This document shows positions 33,306 through 42,584 of a stretch of 64,000 nt of DNA, one piece after another. A program made the position numbers and the translations under genes. This stretch comes from JAOUEA01 sp963825685 (GTDB lineage Bacteria > Actinomycetota > UBA4738 > HRBIN12). The first letter of the stretch is position 1. Every line of letters begins with the position of its first letter. The DNA lies in the NCBI GenBank assembly GCA_963825685.1, contig CAWGUD010000020.1, positions 1 through 64,000 on the forward strand, in the 5' to 3' direction. Under the pieces are notes generated by a model. That model made no database searches. It saw nothing but the letters and a program-made list of their open reading frames with translations, and was not told where the DNA came from.

Positions 33306-33806
33306 TCAGGTGGCCGTGCGGGTGTCGACCGGCGGGATGAACGCTCCGCGGAAGCGGGTGTTCACGCCGCCGAGCTCTTCGGTCTTCTGCAGCGGGAAGC
33401 CGTCCCAGCCCTCGGGGAGCAGCAACGGCCGGGGGTCGGGATGGCCGTCGAACACGATGCCGTAGAAGTCGTGGGTCTCGCGCTCGAGCCAGTTCGCCGT
33501 GGGGAACAGCGGGGTCACCGTGGGCACGTGCGCGTCGTCCTCGGCGAGACCGACCTTCACCCGCACCCTGTGGTGGTGCTCGATCGAGAGCATCTCGTAG
33601 ACGACCCAGAACCTGGGGTCGGAGCCGGGCCAGTCGGTGGCGGTGATGCTGGAACAGAAGCCCAGCGCGAGATCGGCGTCGTCACGCAACCAGGCGAGCG
33701 TCTCGAGCAGGTCGTCGCGGTCGACGATCACGGTGACCTCGCCGCGCGCCACCACGGTGTCGGGGCACCGGGCCCGCACGCGCTCGGCGATCTCGGCGGG
33801 CGTCAC
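33306..33806 (-). CDS. nuoC: NADH-quinone oxidoreductase subunit C (complete complex I)
   Basis: A 166-residue stand-alone NuoC with the signature ERETHDFYGIVFDGHPD near residue 115. GTG 33806 overlaps the nuoB stop as GTGA; the open frame upstream is chance. It starts at the usual family distance from the signature. NuoD follows after ten bases. Confidence 0.92.
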   Translation of the reverse strand: MTPAEIAERVRARCPDTVVARGEVTVIVDRDDLLETLAWLRDDADLALGFCSSITATDWPGSDPRFWVVYEMLSIEHHHRVRVKVGLAEDDAHVPTVTPLFPTANWLERETHDFYGIVFDGHPDPRPLLLPEGWDGFPLQKTEELGGVNTRFRGAFIPPVDTRTAT

Positions 33807-34321
33807 TTGAACGGCTCCGTGGTGCGGACCTTCTCCTGCAGCGTCAAGATGCCGTGCATCAGCATCTCCGGCTTCGGCGGGCAGCCGGGCACGTACACAT
33901 CGACCGGCACGATCGTGTCGACGCCCTGCACGATCGCGTAGTTCGTGAACATGCCGCCGGCGCTCGCGCAGACGCCCATCGAGATCACCCATCGCGGCTC
34001 GGGCATCTGGTCGTAGATGCGCCGCAGCACCGGGGCCATCTTCTGCGAGACCCGGCCGGCCACGATCATCAGGTCGGCCTGGCGGGGCGAGGCGCGGAAC
34101 AGCTCCATGCCCCACCGCGACAGGTCGTACTTGCCCGCGCCCGTCGACATCATCTCGATCGCGCAACATGCCAGGCCGAACGTGGCCGGCCACATCGACT
34201 GCTTCCGAGCCCACCCGACCGCGCGGTCGAGGGAGGTCAGCAGCACACCGCGGCGGACCTCTTCCTCGATCTCCTCGGGGGTCTTCCCGAGGTGCACGCC
34301 CTCGAGACGCTCAACGGGCAC
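33803..34321 (-). CDS. nuoB: NADH-quinone oxidoreductase subunit B (complete complex I)
   Basis: A 172-residue subunit holding cluster N2. Cysteines in LACCAIEMMS, GVCASAGGMF and VPGCPPKPEMLM follow the canonical pattern of NADH-linked enzymes. The start at 34321 overlaps the end of nuoA by about ten bases. The frame is intact. Confidence 0.95.
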   Translation of the reverse strand: MPVERLEGVHLGKTPEEIEEEVRRGVLLTSLDRAVGWARKQSMWPATFGLACCAIEMMSTGAGKYDLSRWGMELFRASPRQADLMIVAGRVSQKMAPVLRRIYDQMPEPRWVISMGVCASAGGMFTNYAIVQGVDTIVPVDVYVPGCPPKPEMLMHGILTLQEKVRTTEPFK

Positions 34322-34778
34322 CGGCGACCTCCGGGTCGCGCGTCGACGCCGCGACCTCGGCGTCGTCCTCGGCCATGACGTCGCCTGGCACCTCGGCCCC
34401 GGCGGGCGTCTGGCCGCCCTCGGCCCAGTCGAACCCGCCGCTGCGCCAGACGTAGACGTAGGCCACGAAGACCAGCCCGATGAAGAACGCCATCTCCACG
34501 AGCCCGAACAGCCCGAGCTGGCGGAAGCGCACCGCCCACGGGAACAGGAAGATGATCTCGATGTCGAAGATGATGAAGAGCATCGCGACCACGTAGAACT
34601 TCACGCTGAACTTCTCCCCGCGAGGCAACCGCACGGGGTCGTTGCCGCACTCGTAGGCCGAGAGCTTCACGGGGTTCGGGCGGTGGGGCCGGAAGGCGCG
34701 GGAGACCACGAGCGACGCGACCCCGAAGGCGACCGCCAGCACGGCCATGACCACGATCGGCAGGTACTCCGTCAGCAC
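34311..34778 (-). CDS. nuoA: NADH-quinone oxidoreductase subunit A (complete complex I)
   Basis: A 155-residue subunit: three helices with YECGNDPVRLPRGEKFS and FIIFDIEIIFLFPW, then a hydrophilic tail of about 35 residues not found in the shorter NuoA of the other set. It begins 16 bases after the prenyl reductase gene, so the 14 nuo genes appear to be read from the promoter of that gene. Confidence 0.94.
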   Translation of the reverse strand: MLTEYLPIVVMAVLAVAFGVASLVVSRAFRPHRPNPVKLSAYECGNDPVRLPRGEKFSVKFYVVAMLFIIFDIEIIFLFPWAVRFRQLGLFGLVEMAFFIGLVFVAYVYVWRSGGFDWAEGGQTPAGAEVPGDVMAEDDAEVAASTRDPEVAGAR

Positions 34779-34794
34779 GGGCGAATCCTATCGG

Positions 34795-36046
34795 TCATGC
34801 CGCCCTCGCGAGCCGCTGCATCAGGTGGAAGAGACGGTCCTGCCGGTCGCCCTCGGGACCGTCGGTGAGGTTGGCCATGACCCGCATCGCGAAGCCCATC
34901 ACGCGCGGGTTGGGCAGCAGGTAGCGCGTGGCGCGGCTCATGATCGCGGGGCGCCCGATGATCTTCGCGAAGCCTCGACCGATCGTGAAGTAGTCGCCGT
35001 AGCGTTCCCGCAGCACGGTCGGGTACATCATCGTGATGCCCGCGCGGTCCTTCACGAGCGCCTCGTGCACCAGGTCGGCGGCGACCTCACCGGTCTCCAT
35101 CGCGTAGGCGATGCCCTCCCCGTTGAACGGGTTGACCGCGCCCGCCGCGTCGCCGATCAGGAGCATGCCCGGCACCACCTGGGGCACGCGGTTCAGGCTC
35201 ATCGGCAGGGGGCCCGACAGCACGCGTCCCTCGGCCGTCTCCTCCGAGATCTCCCACTCGGCGGGCAGCATCGTCGAGAACGCGTTGAAGAGTCGCTGCG
35301 CGGAGATCTGCTTGAAGTCCTTGAACGTGTTCAGCAGACCGGCGCCCAGGTTGATGCGGCCCCCCGCGACCGGGAACAGCCACCCGTAGCCGGGCAGCAG
35401 CAGGTCGCCTTCCCACAGGTCGAGCCAGGACTCGAACCACGGGCCGGGGTGGTACGGGGTGCGGTAGTAGCGGCGCGCCGCGATGCCGAGCGGCCGGGAA
35501 TCGTCGCGGCGGACCCCGGCCGGCTTCGCGAACCGGCTCGCCGCGCCGTCGGCCGCGATCGTGAAGCGGGCGCGGATCTCGGTCGGCTCGGCGTCCTTGT
35601 CGTCGGCCGGCCGCACGCGTGCCCCGGTCACCCACCCGCTCTCGAACGTCGGCGTCACGGCCTCGGTGCGCTCCTGCACCCGGGCGCCGGCCTTCTCCGC
35701 TCGCTGGATCAGCAGGTGGTCGAACTCGGCGCGCGGCATCACGAGGCCGTAGTCGGGCCAGCTCGAGAGCTCGGGCCAGGGAAGCTCGATCGTGTCGTTC
35801 CGCGAGTACACCCGCAGGCCCTTCACCCGCTCGAACCGAGGGTCGTGCGGTGTCGATGCCCATCCGCTCCAGGGCGCCCACGCTGCGGGGGGTCAGGCCG
35901 TCGCCGCAGACCTTCTCGCGGGGGAACGAGGACCGGTCGACGACGGTGACGTCGAGGCCCTGCCGGGCGAGGTAGTAGGCGGCCGCGGCGCCTCCAGGAC
36001 CGCCTCCGACCACGAGCACGTCGGTCTCGACTGGCCGTGCGTTCAC
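34795..36046 (-). CDS. Geranylgeranyl reductase family flavoprotein (probable menaquinone reductase), one frameshift
   Basis: A FAD protein of about 416 residues after removal of an extra base at about 35845. VVGGGPGGAAAAYYLARQG binds FAD, FPREKVCGDGLTPRSVGAL is typical of the GGR group, and LLIGDAAGAVNPFNGEGI is the second flavin block. Members saturate isoprenoid double bonds; MenJ of mycobacteria reduces one in menaquinone, and the position ahead of nuo makes that role likely. The GTG start at 36046 has a purine-rich site upstream. A Rex operator lies 30-50 bases before the start. Confidence 0.85.
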
Positions 36047-36077
36047 GTCGCTCCCCCCTGCGCGGTCGGGGCGCAGC

Positions 36078-36095
36078 TTGTGAAAAACTTCACAA
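36078..36095. promoter_or_regulatory. Rex operator upstream of the reductase-nuo series
   Basis: TTGTGAAAAACTTCACAA is a perfect inverted repeat with 7-base arms and a 4-base centre, equal to the known Rex consensus (TTGTGAA-N4-TTCACAA). It lies 32 bases before the GTG of the prenyl reductase, and a TAGCCT -10-like element reading left ends six bases before it, so bound Rex would cover the transcription start. Rex releases DNA when NADH rises, so this operon should be raised when the quinone pool needs oxidising. Confidence 0.85.
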
Positions 36096-36171
36096 AGCTC
36101 AGGCTACCGCAGCGCGTCCGAACGCGCACGGCCCACGCTACCCCGACCCCTCGAAGGCGGGCAACGCGGCG

Positions 36172-36597
36172 TCAGCGGTGGTCCCACGAATCGACCCGCG
36201 AGGGGACGACGCGCAGGAACCCGAGGGCGGGCACGTCGCGCGTGAACGCCTCGAAGCCGTCACGGGCGAACATCTGGCGGTACTTCTCGTGCCACTGGGA
36301 CATCGGGGCACGCAGGTCCGGGTGCTCCGCCGGATAGGCCTCGGCGACCCCCTCGACGCGCACACCGGCGAGCTCGGGCCAGTCGCGGCCACGATCGACC
36401 AGCACCGCCACCCGGGGGTCGCGGATCGCGTGCTGCCACGTCGTGTCGCCGACCCGCGTGGACACCCAGAGGCCGTCGTCGCGCCAGACGAACCAGCGCG
36501 CGGCCACGTGAGGACCACCGTCGGACCGCACGGTGCCGACCCGGCACGTGGGCAGATCGCCGAACGATCGCCGCAGACCCTCGAGGTCGTCGCTCAT
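36172..36597 (-). CDS. PNPOx-like (pyridoxamine phosphate oxidase fold) flavin/F420-binding protein
   Basis: A 141-residue split-barrel protein. CRVGTVRSDGGPHVAARWF and the LWVSTRVGDTTW region match the PNPOx-like families that bind FMN or F420. Actinobacteria have many such proteins, most uncharacterised, some F420-dependent reductases. The start overlaps the stop of the prenyl synthase upstream (ATGA). No specific reaction can be assigned. Confidence 0.78.
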   Translation of the reverse strand: MSDDLEGLRRSFGDLPTCRVGTVRSDGGPHVAARWFVWRDDGLWVSTRVGDTTWQHAIRDPRVAVLVDRGRDWPELAGVRVEGVAEAYPAEHPDLRAPMSQWHEKYRQMFARDGFEAFTRDVPALGFLRVVPSRVDSWDHR

Positions 36598-37517
36598 GGC
36601 ATCGCCACCATGGCGGCGAGCTCGTCGAGCGCGGCGGCCGCCTCCGGGTCGATCCGGGCGCCGAGCAGCGCCCCCCTCGCGGTGCGCACGAGCTCGTTCA
36701 CCGTCGCGGGGGTCGCGCCGTGCGCCCCCTCACGGTCGTGCAGGTCGTCGCGGAGCTGGAAGGCCTCTCCGAGCGGGATCCCGAACGCCCGGAGCTCGTC
36801 GAGGGTCTCCTGCCGGGCACCGGCCAGCGCCGCGCCGACGAGGAGCGGACCCTCGACCGTGTAGCTGCCTCCCTTGAGGCGGGCGGCGCGCATGGCCGAT
36901 CCGGGATCGGACGCCATGCCGGCGACGTCGAGCAGCTGACCGGCGGCCATGTCGAGCTGCATCTCGTGGTACGCGCCGAGCGCCCCGGCGAGGGAGGCGG
37001 GGTCGAACCCGCTCGTGAGCAGCAGCCGGTCGGCGAGCACGGCGGCGAGGTCGCCCGCGAGCAGGGCGGCCGCGTGACCGAACCGTTCGGGATCGCCCGG
37101 CGCCCCTCGTTCCCTCGCCTGCGCGGCCAGGAACGGCGCCGACGACGCGACCCCGCGACGCTCGCTCGCCCCGTCCATGAGGTCGTCGTGGATCAGGGCC
37201 ATCGTGTGCAGCAGCTCCAGGGCCGCCGCCGCACGCAGGATCGGGTGATCGGTGAGATCGCTCGTCGCGGCCCGCTGGGGATCGAGAGCCCCCGGGGTGC
37301 CCACCACGGCCCGGTAGCCCCAGACGCAGAACGCGGGCCGCAGGCGCTTGCCGCCCGCGAACACGAGCCGCGAGATCTCGTCGACGAGCATCGGCGCGGC
37401 GGGGTCGACACGGCCGAGATCGGCCGCACACTCCCGGAGGTAGCCCTCGAGCACGCCGTCGACGAGCGCGCGGACGGCGTCGAGCGACCCGTTGCCGACG
37501 ACCGGGGTGGCTGCCAT
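36594..37517 (-). CDS. Polyprenyl (geranylgeranyl-type) diphosphate synthase family protein
   Basis: A 307-residue isoprenyl synthase with GGKRLRPAFC and the first aspartate motif in LIHDDLMDGASERRG. The second motif reads LRDDLHDREG, a histidine where the family usually has an aliphatic residue, so activity may be altered but the aspartates are kept. It may make the shorter precursor for the longer-chain synthase at 19 kb or for carotenoids. It is divergent from ctaA-ctaB. Confidence 0.85.
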   Translation of the reverse strand: MAATPVVGNGSLDAVRALVDGVLEGYLRECAADLGRVDPAAPMLVDEISRLVFAGGKRLRPAFCVWGYRAVVGTPGALDPQRAATSDLTDHPILRAAAALELLHTMALIHDDLMDGASERRGVASSAPFLAAQARERGAPGDPERFGHAAALLAGDLAAVLADRLLLTSGFDPASLAGALGAYHEMQLDMAAGQLLDVAGMASDPGSAMRAARLKGGSYTVEGPLLVGAALAGARQETLDELRAFGIPLGEAFQLRDDLHDREGAHGATPATVNELVRTARGALLGARIDPEAAAALDELAAMVAMP

Positions 37518-37604
37518 CCGCTGAGTATCCCGCAGCCGGGCGGCCCGCCACTATCATGGTCGACGTCGCCCGGCCCGGCGCCGTCCCCACCACACGAGGA
37601 CTCG

Positions 37605-39426
37605 ATGACCCGGTTCCAGAAGCTGGCAGTCGCCACGACGATCACCACGCTCACGTTGATCGTGTGGGGCGGCGTCGTGCGCGCGACCGGTTCGGGCGAC
37701 GGATGCCCCGACTGGCCCACGTGCTTCGGCAGCTGGGTGCCCCGGTGGGAGTACCACACGCTGATCGAGTACGTGCACCGGGCCCTCGGGGTGATCGCGG
37801 GGCTGCTCGCCGTGGCCCTCGCCGTGGTCGGCGTGACCGAGCTCGTGCGCGCCCGTCGTGGGCGGCCGACCACGACGCCGCGCGGAGCGGTCTGGATGGC
37901 GGTCGCGCTCGTGCCGCTCTTCGGCGTGCAGGGGGCCCTCGGCGGCGCGGTCGTGAACAGCGAGCTCGATCCCGCCGTGGTCACGCTGCACTTCGGGCTC
38001 GCGATGATCGTGCTCGGCGTGCTGGTGGCGGCCACGACGCTGGCGTTCGAGGGCGACGACCGGGCCGGCGACCGCGGGTACGCGAGGCTCGCCGTGATCA
38101 CGGCGGTCGCGACGTTCGCGTTGCTGCTCGTCGGCACGTACGTGCGCGCCGAGGGCGCCGGGCTCGCGTTCCGGGACTGGCCGCTGATGGGCGGCCGCCT
38201 GGTGCCGTCGTTCGGGCCGCGCGGCGCCGCCGAGATGTTCGCGCACCGGGTGCTCGCGATCCTCGTCGCCGCCCTCGTGCTCTGGCTGAGCGTTCGCGCA
38301 CGCACGATGCGTGCGCGCTCCGACCGCCTGGTCCGGCTCTCCACGCTGGCCGGCGTGCTCTTCGTCGGCCAGATCGCGGTCGGGGGCATCAACGTGATCA
38401 CCGAGCTCTCGACCTGGCCGCGCGCCCTGCACGTGGGGATGTCGGCGGCGATCTGGGCCACCGTCGTCGCGCTCGCGGTCGTCGCACGCCGCGAACCCGT
38501 CGTGGGCAGGGGCACCGGCGCCGCCGACGAGGTCGAGGCGCCCGAGGTCGCCGACGCCCGCCTCGCTCGGCGACACGGTCACCGCCTACGTCCGGCTCAC
38601 GAAGCCGCGCATCATCGTGCTGCTGCTGATCACGACCGTGCCGGCGATGGTGCTCGCCGAGGGAGGGTTCCCGTCGCTGTGGCTCGTGCTCGCCACGCTC
38701 GTGGGAGGTTCGCTCGCGGCCGGGGCGGCGAACGCGATCAACATGTACCTCGACCGCGACATCGACGAGGTGATGCGGCGGACCCGCAGCCGCCCCCTTC
38801 CGGCGCATCAGGTCCCCGCCGAGCGAGCCCTCGCGTTCGGGTTCTGGCTCGGGGCGTTCTCGTTCCTGTTCCTGAGCGTCACCGTGAACGTGCTCGCGGC
38901 GACGCTCTCGCTCGCGGCGATCGCCTTCTACGTCGTGGTGTACACGATGTGGCTGAAGCGCTCGACGACGCAGAACATCGTGATCGGCGGGGCGGCCGGC
39001 GCCGCGCCGGCCCTGATCGGATGGGCCGCGGTGACCGGCTCGCTCGCCCTGCCCGCCTGGATCCTCTTCGCGATCGTGTTCGTCTGGACCCCGCCGCACT
39101 TCTGGGCGCTGGCGCTGCGGTTCAGCGGCGACTACGCGGCGGCGGGCGTGCCGATGCTGCCGGTGGTCAAGGGTGAGGACGAGACGCGACGACAGATCTT
39201 CCTGTACTCCCTCGTGCTGTTCGGCACGACGCTGCTGCTCGCGCCCACGGCGGGCCTCGGTCCGATCTACCTCGCCACGGCGGTGGTGCTCGGAGGGGTC
39301 TTCGTCTACCGCGCGCTCGTGCTGTGGCGAACGGCCAGCGCCGACCGTTCGTGGCGGCTCTTCAGCTACTCGATCGTCTACCTCGCCGCCCTGTTCGGCG
39401 CCGTCGCGCTCGACGCGATCGTCTAA
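37605..39426 (+). CDS. ctaAB: Heme A synthase-heme O synthase fusion (CtaA-CtaB), one frameshift
   Basis: The first part (about 315 residues) is CtaA/COX15: WGGVVRATGSGDGCPDWPTC at the start, then eight helices with paired histidines (EYVHRALG, LHFG, MFAHR, LHVG). The second part is CtaB, a UbiA-type protoheme IX farnesyltransferase, with NAINMYLDRDIDEVMRRTRS and WTPPHFWALALRF. The frames meet at about 38558 in a CCC run. No ATG, GTG or TTG in the CtaB frame precedes its first helix, so removing one C and reading a single 607-residue fusion fits best. It converts heme B to heme O and then heme A for the caa3 oxidase next door. ATG 37605 has GAGGA just upstream. Confidence 0.85.
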
Positions 39427-39929
39427 CCCTCGGGGTCACCGGCCGCGAGCAGCTCGTCGATCAGCCCGGAGAGCTCCTCGGCGCCGGTCTCGCCGTACAC
39501 CACGTACCGCATCGTGCCCGAGGCGTCGACCAGGTAGGTGTCGGGCAGGAACGGGAAGCCGAGCGTCGACGCCGTGCGTCCGTCGGGGTCGAACAGGCTC
39601 TGGTACGGGACCCCGAAGTCCTCGATCCAGCGCTCCGCCTTGGCGCGGTCGTCGCGGTAGTCGACCCCGACGAACGCCACGCCCCGGTCTTCGTACTCGG
39701 CCTGGACCTGCAGCAGGGCGGGCTGCTCGCGCCGGCACGGCCCGCACCACGTGGCCCAGACGTTCACGACGAGCACCGACCACTCCATCGAGCCCGTATC
39801 GATCGGGGGCCCGACGACCGCCTCGCCCTCGAGACCGGGGAACGGCTCGTCGAGCGTGGCGACGCCACCCTCTTCGCGCGGGTCGGTCGTCGGGCGCAAC
39901 GCGAACGCCGCGAGCCCGATCGCGATCAC
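39423..39929 (-). CDS. TlpA/ResA-like membrane-anchored thioredoxin
   Basis: A 168-residue protein from GTG 39929 with the active site ATWCGPCRREQP and the TlpA-type end YLVDASGTMRYVV. It probably keeps apocytochrome c cysteines or the CuA site reduced outside the membrane. From this GTG the membrane helix is only about 11 residues. The frame extends without ATG or GTG to a CTG at 40034 that overlaps the stop of the cupredoxin gene and would complete the helix IAVVAGIVVIAIGLAAFAL, so an unusual CTG start is possible. Its stop overlaps the convergent ctaB stop. Confidence 0.82.
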   Translation of the reverse strand: MIAIGLAAFALRPTTDPREEGGVATLDEPFPGLEGEAVVGPPIDTGSMEWSVLVVNVWATWCGPCRREQPALLQVQAEYEDRGVAFVGVDYRDDRAKAERWIEDFGVPYQSLFDPDGRTASTLGFPFLPDTYLVDASGTMRYVVYGETGAEELSGLIDELLAAGDPEG

Positions 39930-40030
39930 GACGATCCCGGCGACGACCGCGATGCGCCCGAGCCGAGGGCGGTTGCCGGACGGTTCCTCGGGGGCCTGCG
40001 GGCCGGACGCCGCAGCGTCGGGGGCGGACG

Positions 40031-41335
40031 TCAGGTGACCTCGACCGTGCCGATCATCGTCGGGTGCACGTCGCAGCGGAACTCGTAGGTCCCGGCCTCC
40101 ATCGGCGGGATCGCGTAGTCGACCGTCGAGGGCCCGTCGATGAGCTCACCCTGGAACAGCGCGGTATCGCCGTCGTAGATCGAGACGTTGTGCGGTCCCG
40201 CGACGTCGACGGGGTCCCGGTTGTCGAACGTGAGCGTGACCTCGGAGGCCGCCGGCCACGTGAGCGTCGTCGGATCGAACGCGGTGCCCTCGGCCGCGAC
40301 CGAGGCCGCGGCCGTGCCCTCGGCCGTTCCACCCCCACCCTCGTCGGGCGGTTCCTCCCCGCCTCCGCCACCAGCGCTGCCACCGCCGCCACCGCCACCG
40401 TCGCCCGCCACGACGACGGTGCCGCTCATGTTGGGGTGCACGTCGCAATGGAAGTAGTACTCGCCCTCGGGGAGGGGCGGGATGTCGTAGACGACGCTCA
40501 CCGGCCCCGTCACGATCTCGCCGACGAACAGCGATTCGTCCAGGCTCTCATCGGTGTAGATCGCGATGTTGTGGGGCGTGCCGGCGTCCTGGTTGTCGAG
40601 CGTGATCTTCGTGGGCGTGTCGGGCGGCAGCTCGATCGTGTCGGTGTCGAACGCGATGTCGGCGGCCACGACCGTGATCCCCTCGCCGCCGCCACCCCCT
40701 CCGCCGCCTTCGGGCGACGCCGTCATCGTGCCCGTCATCGTGGTCGGGTGGACCTCGCAGTTGAAGAAGAACTCGCCCTCGGCGAGCGGCTCGACGGCGT
40801 AGTCGACCGTGGCCGGACCGGTGATGAGCTCGCCGCGGAACAGCTGCGGGGCCTCGGCGTCGGGTCCGTCGTAGATCACGACGTTGTGCGGCACGGCCGG
40901 GTCCGCGTTCTCGAACGCGAGCGTGAACGGCACATCGCTCGGCACCGACACCGCATCGGTCGAGAACCCGGTGGTGGCCGCCCCTTCGGGCGCGGCAAGG
41001 GCGACGACCGCCTCGCCGCCCGGGCCGTCCCCCTCGCCCTCCTCTTCGAGCGGGGCCGCGACCACGGCGAGCCCTCCCGCGAGCATCGCGATGCCGGTCA
41101 TGGCGGCGACCATCGAGAACAGCGTGGAACCCGTCACGCGCTTCCTCGAGGCGACCCACGCCGCGACCACGACGATGCCGACGGCCGCCACCAGGGCGAC
41201 CACGGTCGCCGCGTTGTGCGAGATCGCGAGCAAGACCCGCGAGAAGCCGGCGAGCACCAGCCCGATCACGGCCAGCACCCCGATCGGCATCAGGATCGGC
41301 AGCAGCAGGCTCTGCCGGTTCTTGCCCTCACTCAT
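40031..41335 (-). CDS. Membrane-anchored protein with three tandem cupredoxin domains
   Basis: A 434-residue protein: three N-terminal helices (residues about 10-95), then three blue-copper domains of about 90 residues joined by Gly-rich linkers. Each domain has the type 1 copper ligand pattern: PHNVVIYDG ... FFNCEVHPTTMTG, PHNIAIYTD ... YFHCDVHPNMSG, PHNVSIYDG ... EFRCDVHPTMIG. It lies between the caa3 oxidase genes and the thioredoxin. It could carry electrons from the bc complex to the oxidase or deliver copper to it. A triple-cupredoxin arrangement next to an oxidase is unusual. Confidence 0.85.
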   Translation of the reverse strand: MSEGKNRQSLLLPILMPIGVLAVIGLVLAGFSRVLLAISHNAATVVALVAAVGIVVVAAWVASRKRVTGSTLFSMVAAMTGIAMLAGGLAVVAAPLEEEGEGDGPGGEAVVALAAPEGAATTGFSTDAVSVPSDVPFTLAFENADPAVPHNVVIYDGPDAEAPQLFRGELITGPATVDYAVEPLAEGEFFFNCEVHPTTMTGTMTASPEGGGGGGGGEGITVVAADIAFDTDTIELPPDTPTKITLDNQDAGTPHNIAIYTDESLDESLFVGEIVTGPVSVVYDIPPLPEGEYYFHCDVHPNMSGTVVVAGDGGGGGGGSAGGGGGEEPPDEGGGGTAEGTAAASVAAEGTAFDPTTLTWPAASEVTLTFDNRDPVDVAGPHNVSIYDGDTALFQGELIDGPSTVDYAIPPMEAGTYEFRCDVHPTMIGTVEVT

Positions 41336-41374
41336 CGATCCGACGCTCCGATCGCTCGTTCTCCGCGGCGGCGC

Positions 41375-42205
41375 TCATCGGCCGAGCTCCGCACCGATCT
41401 CTCGTTGCACGTTCTGGTACGCCGACCTGTCGAGGCCGTCACGCTGTTCCTGCTCGAACCATCGGAAGAAGATCACCGCGATCACTCCCCAGAGCAGCAG
41501 GCCCCCGACGATCTTCATGATGAGCCCCGCGACCAGCTGATCGGTCAGGGCCGACATGCCCCAGATGCGGGGGAACGTCGCGTAGACCGGGTACAGGGGC
41601 GTGTGACCGAACGTCAGGAACGACGCCGGGATCGTGGGCACGAGCGATTGCAGGAACAGGTAGATCATCTGTCCCGGTGGCGAGAGCGCCGGCATCTCGG
41701 GCAGCGGCGACATCACCGGCCACCACATCAGCAGCGCCGAGGTCACGATCAGCACGTGGAGCGAGAGGTGGATCGCCTCCGACCCCACCGACGCCGCGAC
41801 GATCGTGGGCCAATGCGTGAACAGCAGCACGCCGTTGAAGACCGCGAACGCGATCAGCGGCCGCGTGAAGAACCGGAACACCCGCCGCACGGGCGGGGGC
41901 GCGAGCAGCGCCCGGAGCATCCACGCCGGCATGCCCGCGATCAGCAGGGGTGCCGCGATCAACGTGAACAGCAGGTGCTGGGTCATGTGCATGAGGTAGA
42001 GGTACCCCTCGGCCAGATCGTGCACCGGCCAATCGGCGCCGAGCCACAGCACACCCATGCCCGACAGGAAGAGCACCTTCGTGCGACGAGGTGTCTGCTC
42101 GCCGGTGGTGTCGACGTGGCGGCGGGCGGCGATCAGGTAGGCCGCGACGATCGAGCCGAACAACAGCCAGACGTCGGGATGCAGGTGCCAGGGAGGGAGC
42201 TGCAC
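41375..42205 (-). CDS. ctaG: Cytochrome c oxidase assembly factor CtaG
   Basis: A 276-residue membrane protein of the caa3_CtaG family with about seven helices: HPDVWLLFGSIVAAYL at the start, DWPVHDLAEGYLYLMHMTQH and LHVLIVTSALLMWWPV, where conserved histidines are thought to handle copper. The start is GTG 42205. It follows ctaF by seven bases and belongs to the oxidase operon. Required in Bacillus for active caa3 oxidase. Confidence 0.9.
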   Translation of the reverse strand: MQLPPWHLHPDVWLLFGSIVAAYLIAARRHVDTTGEQTPRRTKVLFLSGMGVLWLGADWPVHDLAEGYLYLMHMTQHLLFTLIAAPLLIAGMPAWMLRALLAPPPVRRVFRFFTRPLIAFAVFNGVLLFTHWPTIVAASVGSEAIHLSLHVLIVTSALLMWWPVMSPLPEMPALSPPGQMIYLFLQSLVPTIPASFLTFGHTPLYPVYATFPRIWGMSALTDQLVAGLIMKIVGGLLLWGVIAVIFFRWFEQEQRDGLDRSAYQNVQREIGAELGR

Positions 42206-42212
42206 CGACGCC

Positions 42213-42578
42213 TCACTCCACCAGGAAGACGCCGAACGAGATCAACACGATCAGGTAGAGCGTGGCCGCGCCGGCGAGCCCCATCACGAAGAACCGCGCG
42301 TACGTGAGGCTGTCGAACCTCAGGTGCATGAACCACATCACGACGAGCGCGAACTTGATGATCGACAACACGATCAGGGTCGGCACGAGGGCCCCGCCGA
42401 CATCGACGTAGTAGGTGGCGACCTCGAGCGCCGTGAGCACGGCGAGGATCACGCCGATGCGGATGTACTCCTTGGCGCTCGGGTGCTCGTGATGCGGCGC
42501 CTGCGCCTCACGAGGGTCGGGCATGTCCCGCGTGCCGAGCTCCTCCTGGAACCGCGTCTCCGTCTCGGACACCGTCAT
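42213..42578 (-). CDS. ctaF: Cytochrome c oxidase subunit IV (COX4_pro type)
   Basis: A 121-residue subunit with three helices (EYIRIGVILAVLTALEVATY, LVPTLIVLSIIKFALVVMWF, and a final one) after a 30-residue hydrophilic start. The KFALVVMWFMHLRFD segment is typical of bacterial subunit IV. It lies between ctaE and ctaG and helps stabilise the enzyme. Confidence 0.88.
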   Translation of the reverse strand: MTVSETETRFQEELGTRDMPDPREAQAPHHEHPSAKEYIRIGVILAVLTALEVATYYVDVGGALVPTLIVLSIIKFALVVMWFMHLRFDSLTYARFFVMGLAGAATLYLIVLISFGVFLVE

Positions 42579-42584
42579 CGCCTC

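Noticed and set aside
39423..39426. Terminator between convergent ctaAB and the thioredoxin gene
   Set aside because: The two stops overlap and no hairpin is visible at the junction.
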